Shown piece after piece: positions 34,917-42,172 of a stretch of DNA of 64,000 bases. This DNA comes from JAHJQZ01 sp963675235 (GTDB lineage Bacteria > Pseudomonadota > Alphaproteobacteria > Rhizobiales > Devosiaceae). Each line of letters starts with the position of its first letter. Position 1 is the stretch's first letter. A program made the translations under genes and the position numbers. The notes under the pieces were generated by a model. That model saw nothing but the letters and a program-made list of their open reading frames with translations, did no database searches and was not told the DNA's origin. The stretch lies in contig CAXXFU010000002.1 of assembly GCA_963675235.2 (NCBI GenBank), forward strand, positions 310,001 through 374,000, read 5' to 3'.

Positions 34917-35627
34917 ATGCCCAATGCTCCGACCATCGCCGCCCCGAAGACCGCTGCCCGTTCCGCCGGCGCTCTTTATGTCATCATTGCCGTTGCCGGC
35001 GGTTTTGCCATGGGCTATCTGCCGCCCATTCTGTCCGTACCCGGCGACGCCGTGGCCACGACCCAGAGCATCGCCGACAACATGGCTCTCGCCCGGTTCG
35101 GCCTGTTGTCGGAGATCGTGGTTCTTCTGGCCGAGATCGGCCTGACGGCGATCCTTTACTACCTGTTGGCCCCGGTCAGCGAAGCGTGGTCGCGTACTGC
35201 TGCCTGGTCACGCCTGATGATGATCGCCATCCAGGGCGTCAACATCGCCCTGTCGGGCACGGCGCTGAACCTCATCGGCGGAGCGGCCGACACGGCGACG
35301 GTCGCGGACACCGCCGACATGCTGCTCGCCCTGCGCGACACCGGCGTCGAGCTCTGGGGCCTGTTCTTCGCCCTTCACCTGGCAATCATGGGCAGCCTGG
35401 TCTTTGCCTCGGGCTATCTTCCGAGAGTTCTCGGCGCGGCCATCGCTCTCGGATCCATCGGCTACCTGTTCGATAGTCTCGAGACCCTGGTGCTGCCCGG
35501 CAACGACATCGTCGCCTGGATCGCGGTGGTCTTCCTCGGCGTGTCGATGGTCGGCGAGATCGGTTTTGGCCTCTACCTGCTTATCCGCGGGCTCAACACC
35601 ACGGCCTGGAACGCCGGGGCCGCGTAG
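34917..35627 (+). CDS. DUF4386 membrane protein
   Basis: 236 residues with six hydrophobic helices, matching the DUF4386 pattern: a first helix with ALYVIIAVAGGFAMGYLPP, a VSEAW-R motif after helix 3, and the LFF-LHL..MG.LV..SGYLPR loop near residue 150. A GAGGAG site precedes the ATG by 7 bases. It starts 31 bases after the oxidoreductase gene, so the two are likely co-transcribed. Function is unknown; a related gene follows. Confidence 0.88.
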   Translation: MPNAPTIAAPKTAARSAGALYVIIAVAGGFAMGYLPPILSVPGDAVATTQSIADNMALARFGLLSEIVVLLAEIGLTAILYYLLAPVSEAWSRTAAWSRLMMIAIQGVNIALSGTALNLIGGAADTATVADTADMLLALRDTGVELWGLFFALHLAIMGSLVFASGYLPRVLGAAIALGSIGYLFDSLETLVLPGNDIVAWIAVVFLGVSMVGEIGFGLYLLIRGLNTTAWNAGAA

Positions 35628-35745
35628 GCTCACAAGCCCCATTCCGGGCGGCTTGTCCGCCCGGTGACCTCCACGGTCTCTTGCCAATCAGCTTCGTCCC
35701 CTCGGGCGTTGCCGTCCCAACTCTGCCTTTTGAAAGGACATCATC

Positions 35746-36459
35746 GTGTCAACCCAAGCCGCTGTTTCCGCTTCGACTTTCCGCTGGGCCGGTCTGCTTT
35801 ATCTCACTGTTTTCGTCTTCGGCATCTTCAGCGAAGTCGCGCTGCGCGCGCCGGCCATCGTTTCTGGCGACGCCCAGGCGACCGCCGCCAACATCCTCGG
35901 CTCCGGCGGCACATTCTACCTGTCAATCGCTGCCGACCTGACGATGGTTCTTGCCGATGTGGCGCTGGCGTTGTTGTTGTTCATCGTCTTCCGCCCGGTC
36001 AGCAGGACCCTGGCCATGGTGGCCGCCGGCTTCCGGCTGACCCAGTCGGCGATCCTTGCGGTCAACCTGTTGAACCTGTTCGCCGGCGCGATGTTGGTGA
36101 TGAGCCCGGCAACGCTTGGCGGGTTCACAAGCGAGCAGACCAATGCCTTGGCTCTGATGTTCATCGAACTGCACGGCGCCGGCTACGATCTGGGCCTGTT
36201 TTTCTTCGCCATCGCCTGCCTCGTGCTCGGCTGGCTGATCGTCCGGTCAGGCTATGCGCCCAAGGCCCTCGGTTATGTCGTCGCAGCCTCGGGCGTCGTC
36301 TATTTCGTCGGCAGCGCCTCGGTGTTCTTTGCCCAGGACCTGGCGGAAATGATCTCCTATTTCTACGTTATCCCGGTCTTTGCCGAAGCCTGGTTCGCAA
36401 TCTGGCTGCTGACCAGGGGCCTGCGCGGAGGCGTTTCTGTCCAGCCGGTTGCCGCCTAG
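35746..36459 (+). CDS. DUF4386 membrane protein, second copy
   Basis: 237 residues, same fold as the preceding gene: RWAGLLYLTVFVFGIFSE, the RPVSRTLAMVAAGFRLTQ segment, and the HGAGYDLGLFFFAIACLVLGWLIVRSGY region. It starts with GTG at 35746 behind GAAAGGA. The two copies have clearly diverged. A hairpin at 36481 closes this cluster. Confidence 0.88.
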   Translation: MSTQAAVSASTFRWAGLLYLTVFVFGIFSEVALRAPAIVSGDAQATAANILGSGGTFYLSIAADLTMVLADVALALLLFIVFRPVSRTLAMVAAGFRLTQSAILAVNLLNLFAGAMLVMSPATLGGFTSEQTNALALMFIELHGAGYDLGLFFFAIACLVLGWLIVRSGYAPKALGYVVAASGVVYFVGSASVFFAQDLAEMISYFYVIPVFAEAWFAIWLLTRGLRGGVSVQPVAA

Positions 36460-36480
36460 GCAAAACAGCATCTGACCACA

Positions 36481-36512
36481 ACAAGGCGCGGGGCCGAGGC
36501 TCCGCGCCTTGT
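36481..36512. terminator. hairpin between convergent genes
   Basis: Perfect 11-bp stem ACAAGGCGCGG / CCGCGCCTTGT with a 10-base loop, between the DUF4386 gene and the convergent DUF2306 gene. The T-run is weak on both sides, so it may work as a bidirectional terminator or only stabilise transcripts. Confidence 0.6.
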
Positions 36513-36524
36513 TGCATTCGGGGA

Positions 36525-37175
36525 TCAGGCCGCGCGGTAGCCCCGGCGTTTCGGCCCGCGCCGAATGATCCACTCGGCGAAGACGATGTTGATCGCCCAG
36601 CCTGCGCCCATCAGGATAGCGCGGGCTGTTTCGTCAGGCATGCCGACCAGCAGCAAATAGGGCAGGTGGGTGATGACCTGCGTTCCCGCCCCAAGTCCGA
36701 TGGCGTAGGCACGAATCATATGCGCCTTGTGGGCAGTAAAGTCGCGGCCGAAGGCCTTGGCGAGGCCGAGCACCAGAAAGGCCAACATGGCGATGCCAAC
36801 GGCAAGTCGGGTCCAGTAGAGCGCGACGCCGTCCGGGGCCGGGATGTCGTAGGCGATAGTCATGTAAAGGCCGGTCAGTGCCGTGATCAGACCCGTCATG
36901 ACAACGAACCGTCCTGCGATCCGGTGCCAGCGCGGAAAGTGACGGCGCAGGCCTGGGGCGAACTGGAAGGCGCCGAGCACGGCGAAAAGCGAGGAGAACA
37001 CGATATGCAGCACGACCGGAGCCGGATCGGCAATAAACCGGGCGTTGGCGGCGGTGATATCGGCGCCGGCACCGAGTTCGACCAGACGTGCCGTGCCTGC
37101 CAGGATCGGAACAAGGCTCAAAAGGACAAGGCCGAGCGCTACCGGCCACCCGTCCCGTCGGAACGAGGTCTGCAT
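36525..37175 (-). CDS. DUF2306 membrane protein
   Basis: 216 residues with six or so helices. The family pattern is visible in the helix 2 region: VLHIVFSSLFAVLGAFQF, then R-HFPRWHRIAGRF, with histidines that could bind haem or metal, and HKAHMIRAYAIGLGAGTQ further on. Function unknown. It is codirectional with the ABC transporter genes upstream on this strand but 72 bases from them. Confidence 0.88.
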   Translation of the reverse strand: MQTSFRRDGWPVALGLVLLSLVPILAGTARLVELGAGADITAANARFIADPAPVVLHIVFSSLFAVLGAFQFAPGLRRHFPRWHRIAGRFVVMTGLITALTGLYMTIAYDIPAPDGVALYWTRLAVGIAMLAFLVLGLAKAFGRDFTAHKAHMIRAYAIGLGAGTQVITHLPYLLLVGMPDETARAILMGAGWAINIVFAEWIIRRGPKRRGYRAA

Positions 37176-37247
37176 GGGAAGTCTCCGCTGTGATGGGATC
37201 GGATGGAAAAAGGGCGGGCATGATGCCCGCCCTTGATAATCCGGATG

Positions 37248-38135
37248 TCAGCCGTCGATGCGGTGGCGGCGATATTCGCTGGAAAGGTAAACGACCAGCA
37301 CCGCGAACAGGACGCCGATGCCCATCTGGGGCCAGTCGATGCGGACCAAGGTTTCTCCCACAATCTGGAATGGCGCGAAATAGCCGCCATTGGTGAGAAT
37401 GGGCATCGGATCCAGGTCTTCAGCAAAGCTCTCGGCCCGGTAGGCGATATACGACCGGATCGGATGGAAGGCGTTTTCGCTTCCGTAGGTCAGGATGCCT
37501 TCGGCGAGGATCAGAGCACCGATGAACAGCACGGCAGCGGGAATGGCCCAGCGCTTGACCAGTGTCGACAGCCCGGCGACCAGCGCGAGGAACGGCGCGT
37601 ACCACAGGATCGTCGTCACGAAGAGCACCGCCGCCGACACGCCTATCGTGAACATCGAGATGACCACGTCGATCGGGCTGGCAATCGGGATGAACGGAAT
37701 CTTGGCGGCGAGCGGGAAGCTCAAAAGATAGGCCAGGACCATGGTGATCAGGGCAAACCCGAGGATCAGCGCCGGAAAGATGGTGATCCCGGCAAGCGCC
37801 TTGGATGTCAGGATCTTGATGTCCGATTGCGGCATCGATTTCCAGAACAGCATGGAATTGTTGCGCGTATCCGCCGAAAAGGCATCGGCGAAGTAGAAAT
37901 AGAGCACGATCAGCAGATAGACGCTCCACAGCGCGATGATGCCACCAAAGGTCATTTGAATGAGGGTCGTCGCCGAGTGCGAAACGCTGCGCGCGGTGAA
38001 CGTCGGCGTGTGCCCGAACACCATGCCCAGGGTGATGAACACGGTCAGAAGCCCCAGCAAAACAGCAGGCGCATAAAGAAAGGCGCCGCGGTGTTCGAGG
38101 AATTCGCGCCTGATCAGCGCTGTCATGGCTTTCAT
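37248..38135 (-). CDS. ABC-2-type permease
   Basis: 295 residues with six hydrophobic helices, the permease partner of the ATPase encoded just upstream; the start codon overlaps the ATPase stop by one base (TGATG). The first helix follows a basic MKAMTALIRREFLEHRGA start, as in ABC-2 exporters. With a GntR regulator it forms a three-gene unit like the ytr cluster of Gram-positive bacteria. What it exports is unknown. Confidence 0.88.
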   Translation of the reverse strand: MKAMTALIRREFLEHRGAFLYAPAVLLGLLTVFITLGMVFGHTPTFTARSVSHSATTLIQMTFGGIIALWSVYLLIVLYFYFADAFSADTRNNSMLFWKSMPQSDIKILTSKALAGITIFPALILGFALITMVLAYLLSFPLAAKIPFIPIASPIDVVISMFTIGVSAAVLFVTTILWYAPFLALVAGLSTLVKRWAIPAAVLFIGALILAEGILTYGSENAFHPIRSYIAYRAESFAEDLDPMPILTNGGYFAPFQIVGETLVRIDWPQMGIGVLFAVLVVYLSSEYRRHRIDG

Positions 38136-39013
38136 CAGAGGTCTCCAGGAATGGCGGCCTGGCGCTGCATCAGCGCCACGAACAAGTCGGAAAGGGTTGG
38201 GGTCGATGCCTCGCCGAGTTCGGCGAGCGTTTCGCGTTTGACGTTTTCGAACACCATCACCGACTGGCCGAAGCGCGATTCGGTGTAGATCGGTCCGAGC
38301 TTTGCAGCCGCCGCCACGGAATCGACGCCGCAGACCAGCTGGGTGAAAACGCCGCCGAGCTCGTCGGTCGACATGTCGAGCACGATCTCGCCGTCACGAA
38401 TGAACATGATGTCGGAAAGGATCGAGGCGATCTCGTCCACCTGGTGGGTGGTGATGATGAGCGTCCGCTCCTCGGTCATGTAGTCTTCGATAAGCCGTCT
38501 GTAGAAGCGCTTGCGGTAAGTGATATCCAACCCAAGGGTCGGCTCGTCGAGGACCAGTAGCTTAGCGTCAATTGCCATGACGACGGCAAGGTGAAGCTGA
38601 GCGAGCATACCCTTCGACAGGTTCTTGATCTTGAGATTGGGCTTGAGGTCGGTGCCTTGGAGGAAAACATTGGCTTTCTCACGGGAGAAATGGGGGTGGA
38701 TGTCCTCGATGAGGTCGAACAGCTCGCGCACCTTCAGAAAGCGCGGCAGGCTGGCGACATCGGAAATGAAGGCGACGTCTTGCATGAGCCTTGCGCGGTC
38801 GGCGAAGGGATTGCGGCCGAACACGCTCAGATCGCCCTCATAGTCGGTCAGGCCGAGCAGGGCGTTGAGCGTCGTCGTCTTGCCGGCGCCATTGTGTCCG
38901 ACAAGGCCGTAGATGCGGCCGGCGGGGATGGCGAAGTCCAGTCCCTTGAGGACTTCGGTCTGTCCGAAGCTCTTCTTGAGATTGCGCGCCGTGATGATGG
39001 GTGTGTCGGTCAT
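38135..39013 (-). CDS. ABC transporter ATPase
   Basis: 292-residue single cassette: Walker A GHNGAGKTT at 39-47, Walker B LLVLDEPTLGLD and switch histidine in ITTHQVDE. The signature is LSKGM rather than LSGGQ, which is common in YtrB-like and bacitracin-type exporters. The C-terminal 80 residues are an extra domain seen in such ATPases. The ATG overlaps the GntR stop as ATGA, giving tight coupling gntR-ATPase-permease. Confidence 0.93.
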   Translation of the reverse strand: MTDTPIITARNLKKSFGQTEVLKGLDFAIPAGRIYGLVGHNGAGKTTTLNALLGLTDYEGDLSVFGRNPFADRARLMQDVAFISDVASLPRFLKVRELFDLIEDIHPHFSREKANVFLQGTDLKPNLKIKNLSKGMLAQLHLAVVMAIDAKLLVLDEPTLGLDITYRKRFYRRLIEDYMTEERTLIITTHQVDEIASILSDIMFIRDGEIVLDMSTDELGGVFTQLVCGVDSVAAAAKLGPIYTESRFGQSVMVFENVKRETLAELGEASTPTLSDLFVALMQRQAAIPGDL

Positions 39014-39366
39014 TTGCCGGCCTCCACGTTCATCAGTGCGTCAAGATCGAGCCCAAGGGCCTCGATCTGCTGGCGAATGCGCGGCCAGTCCTCGGTGAGG
39101 AATTTCTCGCGCTCCTGGGTGAGGAGCGCTTCGTGCGCGCCCTGGCTTACATACATGCCCATGCCTCTTTTCTTTTCAACGACGCCCTGATCAACCAGCG
39201 ACTGGTAGGCCTTGGTGACGGTCAACGGGTTGACCGCCAGGTCTGCCGATGCCTGCCGGATCGAGGGCAGCGCATCGCCGGGTTTCACCTGACCTTTCAG
39301 GATCATCTCGACGAGCTTCTGCCGGATCTGCAGGAAGATCGGCTGTGTTTCGTTCCATTCGGTCAT
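39010..39366 (-). CDS. GntR-family regulator (YtrA type)
   Basis: 118 residues: a winged helix at the N terminus (QPIFLQIRQKLVEMILKGQVKPGDALPSIRQ... NPLTVTKAYQSLVDQGVVEKKRGMGMYV) and only a short helical tail, the hallmark of the YtrA subfamily. It is the first gene of an ABC transporter operon and probably represses it. The ATG at 39366 matches family starts better than one at 39375. A perfect 8-bp palindrome lies 16 bases upstream. Confidence 0.93.
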   Translation of the reverse strand: MTEWNETQPIFLQIRQKLVEMILKGQVKPGDALPSIRQASADLAVNPLTVTKAYQSLVDQGVVEKKRGMGMYVSQGAHEALLTQEREKFLTEDWPRIRQQIEALGLDLDALMNVEAGK

Positions 39367-39382
39367 CTGTCTCACTCATTTA

Positions 39383-39404
39383 GTGTGTTACATACATAAC
39401 ACAC
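39383..39404. promoter_or_regulatory. operator for the GntR regulator
   Basis: GTGTGTTA-CATACA-TAACACAC, a perfect 22-bp palindrome with a 6-base spacer, 16 bases before the gntR start. It fits the GT-N-TA-N-AC type of site bound by GntR proteins and implies autorepression of the transporter operon. Confidence 0.75.
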
Positions 39405-39490
39405 CAAAGCGCGATTGCAAGAGCGGTGGGTGGGAAAATGTGGGGGAGAGGGGATGGGACTGGGTTTGGCGCCGCCTGCGGACGCTGAAG

Positions 39491-39591
39491 GCTGGATTGC
39501 TTCGCTTAGGCTCGCAATGACGGGGGCAGAGGGTGGCAGGCGCCTCGCTGCCTCGACGTCATTGCGAGGAGCGACGCGACGAAGCAATCCA
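39491..39591. repeat. REP-like inverted pair left of the GIY-YIG gene
   Basis: Element a (39493-39522, TGGATTGCTTCGCTTAGGCT..CGCAATGACG) and element b (39557-39591, CGTCATTGCGAGGAGCGACG..GAAGCAATCCA) are inverted relative to each other. The TGGATTGCTTCG / GCAATGACG ends are a repeat family seen widely in alphaproteobacteria. Three more copies lie right of the GIY-YIG gene. Confidence 0.85.
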
Positions 39592-39626
39592 TGGTTGCAC
39601 GCGGTGGCGCGCGCTAGTTTTGCCAA

Positions 39627-39920
39627 ATGACCAAGAACCCTTGCACCTACATCATGGCAAACCGCAAGAACGGGACGCTCTATACTGGCGTCACGGCAGA
39701 TTTGGCCCAGAGAGCTGACGCGCATCGAAGCGGCAAGGTCGAGGGGTTCACGCGGCGATACGGATGCACGATGCTCGTCTGGTACGAGATGCATTCTGAA
39801 ATGCTTGACGCCATCGCCAGCGAGAAGCGCATCAAAGGCGGTTCTCGCCGCAAGAAGATCGCTCTCATAGAGTCGGCCAATCCGGATTGGCGGGATCTGT
39901 ACGAGGATCTCAACCGCTGA
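39627..39920 (+). CDS. GIY-YIG nuclease-domain protein
   Basis: 97 residues, the compact single-domain UPF0213/YhbQ type. The motif elements are TYIM (GIY position, Tyr8), LYTG (YIG position, 18-21), Arg29, His33 and the metal-binding Glu66 in ASEKRIKG. It starts ATG TGACCAAG-like with no strong ribosome site. It stands alone inside a block of REP-like repeats, two before and three after it. Cellular role of these small proteins is unclear. Confidence 0.88.
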   Translation: MTKNPCTYIMANRKNGTLYTGVTADLAQRADAHRSGKVEGFTRRYGCTMLVWYEMHSEMLDAIASEKRIKGGSRRKKIALIESANPDWRDLYEDLNR

Positions 39921-39950
39921 GGGTTCATGCTGGCTGCGAACACGGGAGGC

Positions 39951-40120
39951 TGGATTGCTTCGCTTGTGCTCGCAATGACGATTGAGGGGTATGAGCCGTT
40001 TGCTGCCTCGGTGTTGTCTCAAGCCTCTGCGTCATTGCGAGGAGCGGATGCGACGAAGCAATCCATGCGATGGCGGGAAACGCGGCTGGTTGGATTGCTT
40101 CGCTAGCGCTCGCAGTGACG
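39951..40120. repeat. three REP-like elements right of the GIY-YIG gene
   Basis: Element c (39951-39980, forward), d (40031-40065, reverse) and e (40091-40120, forward). All share TGGATTGCTTCGC and CGCA(A/G)TGACG ends; the central bases differ (TTGTGCT, GGATGCG, TAGCGCT). Neighbouring copies alternate in orientation, so c/d and d/e can form long hairpins. Confidence 0.85.
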
Positions 40121-40145
40121 ACCGATGGTCAAGTGCCTTGCTTGC

Positions 40146-40245
40146 TCACACCCGCCGCTTCTGCACGTAGCCGATGAAAGCGGCGATGGTGCCGGTCTCC
40201 GCTATGGCGCCCCTCGACAGCGTCGGACTGGGTTACCGGCAGATC
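40146..40245 (-). pseudogene. 3' remnant of an alpha/beta hydrolase gene
   Basis: On the reverse strand the last codons read AETGTIAAFIGYVQKRRV then stop, against DETGTIADFIGFVQKRKG at the end of the intact hydrolase encoded at 41231. DNA similarity extends about 40 bases further 5' with a deletion, then is lost in AT-rich sequence. There is no start or upstream domain, so this is a decayed relative of the neighbouring gene rather than a working gene. Confidence 0.6.
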
Positions 40246-40289
40246 GTGTGCATCCTTGTTTGATGGCAAACCATGTGAGAAGTATGGGG

Positions 40290-40740
40290 GATATTGGAAA
40301 GTGGGATAAGTATTTTTCTCTGACACTCCAAATCTCGCAGCGTCACTCAAAAAAATAGAAATAATGATGCGGGTCAAACGCGTAGATTGCTATTTCAACT
40401 GTATATATAATATTTTTGCTAAAATACATTATATTATTATATTCGTTTCATCTTCTTGTTTAATTTTATATAGGAAAATGCAATTCTTGCTATTAGAATT
40501 GGTGGATATATCGTGCTGACAATGAATAACCAAACATAAAATGCTGCATAATCGGAAGCTGGAAGCCGGTAAAAATAATAAAAAAATACAGCAATTGAGA
40601 CAAGAGATATCTCTACTTCATGAGCGCTAACAGCCTTTTTCAAATTAGAGAAAATCAACCGTCGATCCCAATATTGATATTAGTATTCCATATTTCCCAT
40701 TGTCGCTAAACCGCAACCAAAATCTGCCATTAGTGATTAC
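40290..40740. other. AT-rich segment
   Basis: About 450 bases with conspicuously low GC compared with everything else in the window (for example around 40390-40450, mostly A and T). It lies between the hydrolase remnant and non-coding DNA and contains one plausible small gene. Composition suggests transfer from elsewhere, but no transposase, integrase or terminal repeat is seen. Confidence 0.7.
40437..40658 (-). CDS. hypothetical small membrane protein in the AT-rich segment
   Basis: 73 residues with two hydrophobic helices (about 17-33 and 38-60) and a basic tail KLNKKMKRI. The only start is TTG at 40658, with a poor ribosome site, so expression is doubtful. Protein-like composition and the length in AT-rich DNA, where stops are frequent, argue for a real or recently real gene. 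No family recognised. Confidence 0.4.
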   Translation of the reverse strand: MIFSNLKKAVSAHEVEISLVSIAVFFYYFYRLPASDYAAFYVWLFIVSTIYPPILIARIAFSYIKLNKKMKRI

Positions 40741-41230
40741 GCCCTCACCATAGCATTGGCCTCACCAATCTCTGCAACTTTGAACAACTGCATCTGATAC
40801 TCCTCTATGCCGTAGACTATCAGCTCTTCAGCGCCCTTTTTGGGATCCATGCTTCATCCGCCGTTTCCGGCGCGGCAACACCCTCAGTGTTCGCCAAATC
40901 AAGCAATTATTAGCGCCCGCATACCGTTTTGACTGGATGAGGATATGTCCGGAAGCGACCATCCTATGGCTAACGCTGCGGTTCAAGACCAAGTACGTCG
41001 GATTCTGTTGCTTGGTGCAAAAGAAAACGAAGAAGTATCGCAACGGACGGCGCCAGTCAGCCGCGCGTGGCCCCTCGGATTCGGCCTGAGGTTGACGCTC
41101 AGCGGGTATTTGGCCGAATCCACGCTCTTCGACAGGCTCAGGATGGGTCGGCGCTAACGTTTGACAGTCGCACCCGGAATGAATCCAGGGTCGAGCCCCG
41201 GAATGGCAGAGGTCCATGTGGCGCTGAGCA
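40741..41230. other. non-coding stretch with scattered repeat fragments
   Basis: No convincing gene in 490 bases. Visible pieces are a TTCGACAGGCTCAGGATG element at 41126-41143 and a GAATGAATCCAGGGTCGAGC..CCCGG element near 41176-41205, both short sequences of the kind dispersed in alphaproteobacterial genomes. A 37-codon reverse frame at 40737-40850 is too short to support. Confidence 0.5.
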
Positions 41231-42157
41231 TCACCCCTTGCGCTTTTGCACGAAGCCGATGAAGTCGGCGATCGTCCCGGTTTCGTCGGCACCGTTGAGC
41301 AGCGCCGGGGACCCCTGGTTCTTGATCGTCAGGGTTACGGCATCGGGGCGGCGGCGGACCATTTCCTCGAAGGTCTCCTTGCGCAGCCGATCCGTCAGCT
41401 GTGTCCTGCCGATCAGCAAGTGGGCGGCGGCAAGCGTATTGAACAGCTGCCATTGCGGCTCGAAGACATCGTCGGCCGAAAACTCCTTGAAGCGCTCGAC
41501 AAGGGCCGGATCGTAGAGCGGCAGCGGCTTGCGTCGGCCCTGAATGGCGTGCAGGCGCATGGCCAGCCGGTCGAGAGCGGCAGAACCAAGGCTGGGATAG
41601 TCGGTAGCAAGAATCTGCCTGAGCGCAGCCGAGGCCTGTGCTTCACCGCGCGATGCGGCGACATGTTCGAGATTGGTGCGCTGGCGCACGAGCCCGCGCG
41701 GGTCGGTCAAGGGACTGGAATCGATGAGAACCGCGCCGGCGATGGCGGCGGCGCGCAAGGCGCCGAGCGCCATGATCACCTGTCCGCCGGCCCCGAGCCC
41801 GACAAACACCGCCTTGTCGATGGCAAGGGCGCAAAGCACCACGTGCAGCACGCGCGCATCTTCGGATGTGTTGTATTCGCTCTTGTCGCGGCGCCAGCCG
41901 GACCGGCCGTGGCCGGGCAGGTCGATGAGCACGACCGGCCAATCCTCGCCAAGAAGGTTGCGCATGGCAATGGCGAAGTCGGTGTAATCGGTCATATTGC
42001 GCACTTGCCCGGGAACGCAGACGATCGGCAGTTTGCCACGACCGAGCTTGCCCGAGACGTGTACGCCAACATCGAGGCCGCTGCCGAGGCGCACGTGGCG
42101 CACGGGCAGCTCGGCGAAAACCGGCAGGTCGGGCGGAATGGGCGGGCGGCGCGGCAT
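41231..42157 (-). CDS. alpha/beta-hydrolase-fold protein lacking the nucleophile
   Basis: 308 residues of alpha/beta hydrolase type: the oxyanion region VCVPG at 47-50, then VLIDLPGHGRSG at 77-87 as in many lipases and esterases. At the nucleophile elbow the sequence is VGLGAGGQ, with Gly122 where Ser, Cys or Asp is expected. The usual GxGHxP near the C terminus is replaced by NQGSPALL, so the catalytic His is also missing, while LTD may keep the acid. It is probably not a hydrolase and may bind a ligand or partner. It follows slt on the same strand after 15 bases. Confidence 0.85.
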   Translation of the reverse strand: MPRRPPIPPDLPVFAELPVRHVRLGSGLDVGVHVSGKLGRGKLPIVCVPGQVRNMTDYTDFAIAMRNLLGEDWPVVLIDLPGHGRSGWRRDKSEYNTSEDARVLHVVLCALAIDKAVFVGLGAGGQVIMALGALRAAAIAGAVLIDSSPLTDPRGLVRQRTNLEHVAASRGEAQASAALRQILATDYPSLGSAALDRLAMRLHAIQGRRKPLPLYDPALVERFKEFSADDVFEPQWQLFNTLAAAHLLIGRTQLTDRLRKETFEEMVRRRPDAVTLTIKNQGSPALLNGADETGTIADFIGFVQKRKG

Positions 42158-42172
42158 GTCGGGAAACGGGTG

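Noticed and set aside
39491..40120. CRISPR array
   Set aside because: Copies alternate in orientation, are unequally spaced and surround a gene; no regular spacers or cas genes.
40129..40377. 82-codon reverse frame over the hydrolase remnant
   Set aside because: It reads the remnant in a shifted frame; the frame matching the hydrolase tail is different and lacks a start.
40737..40850. 37-codon reverse frame starting MDPKKGAEELIVYGIEEY
   Set aside because: Phasin-like at a glance but far too short, with no ribosome site; kept only as a possible gene remnant.
40945..41157. 70-codon forward frame in the repeat-rich stretch
   Set aside because: No ribosome site, ends inside a dispersed repeat fragment, and the sequence is not protein-like.
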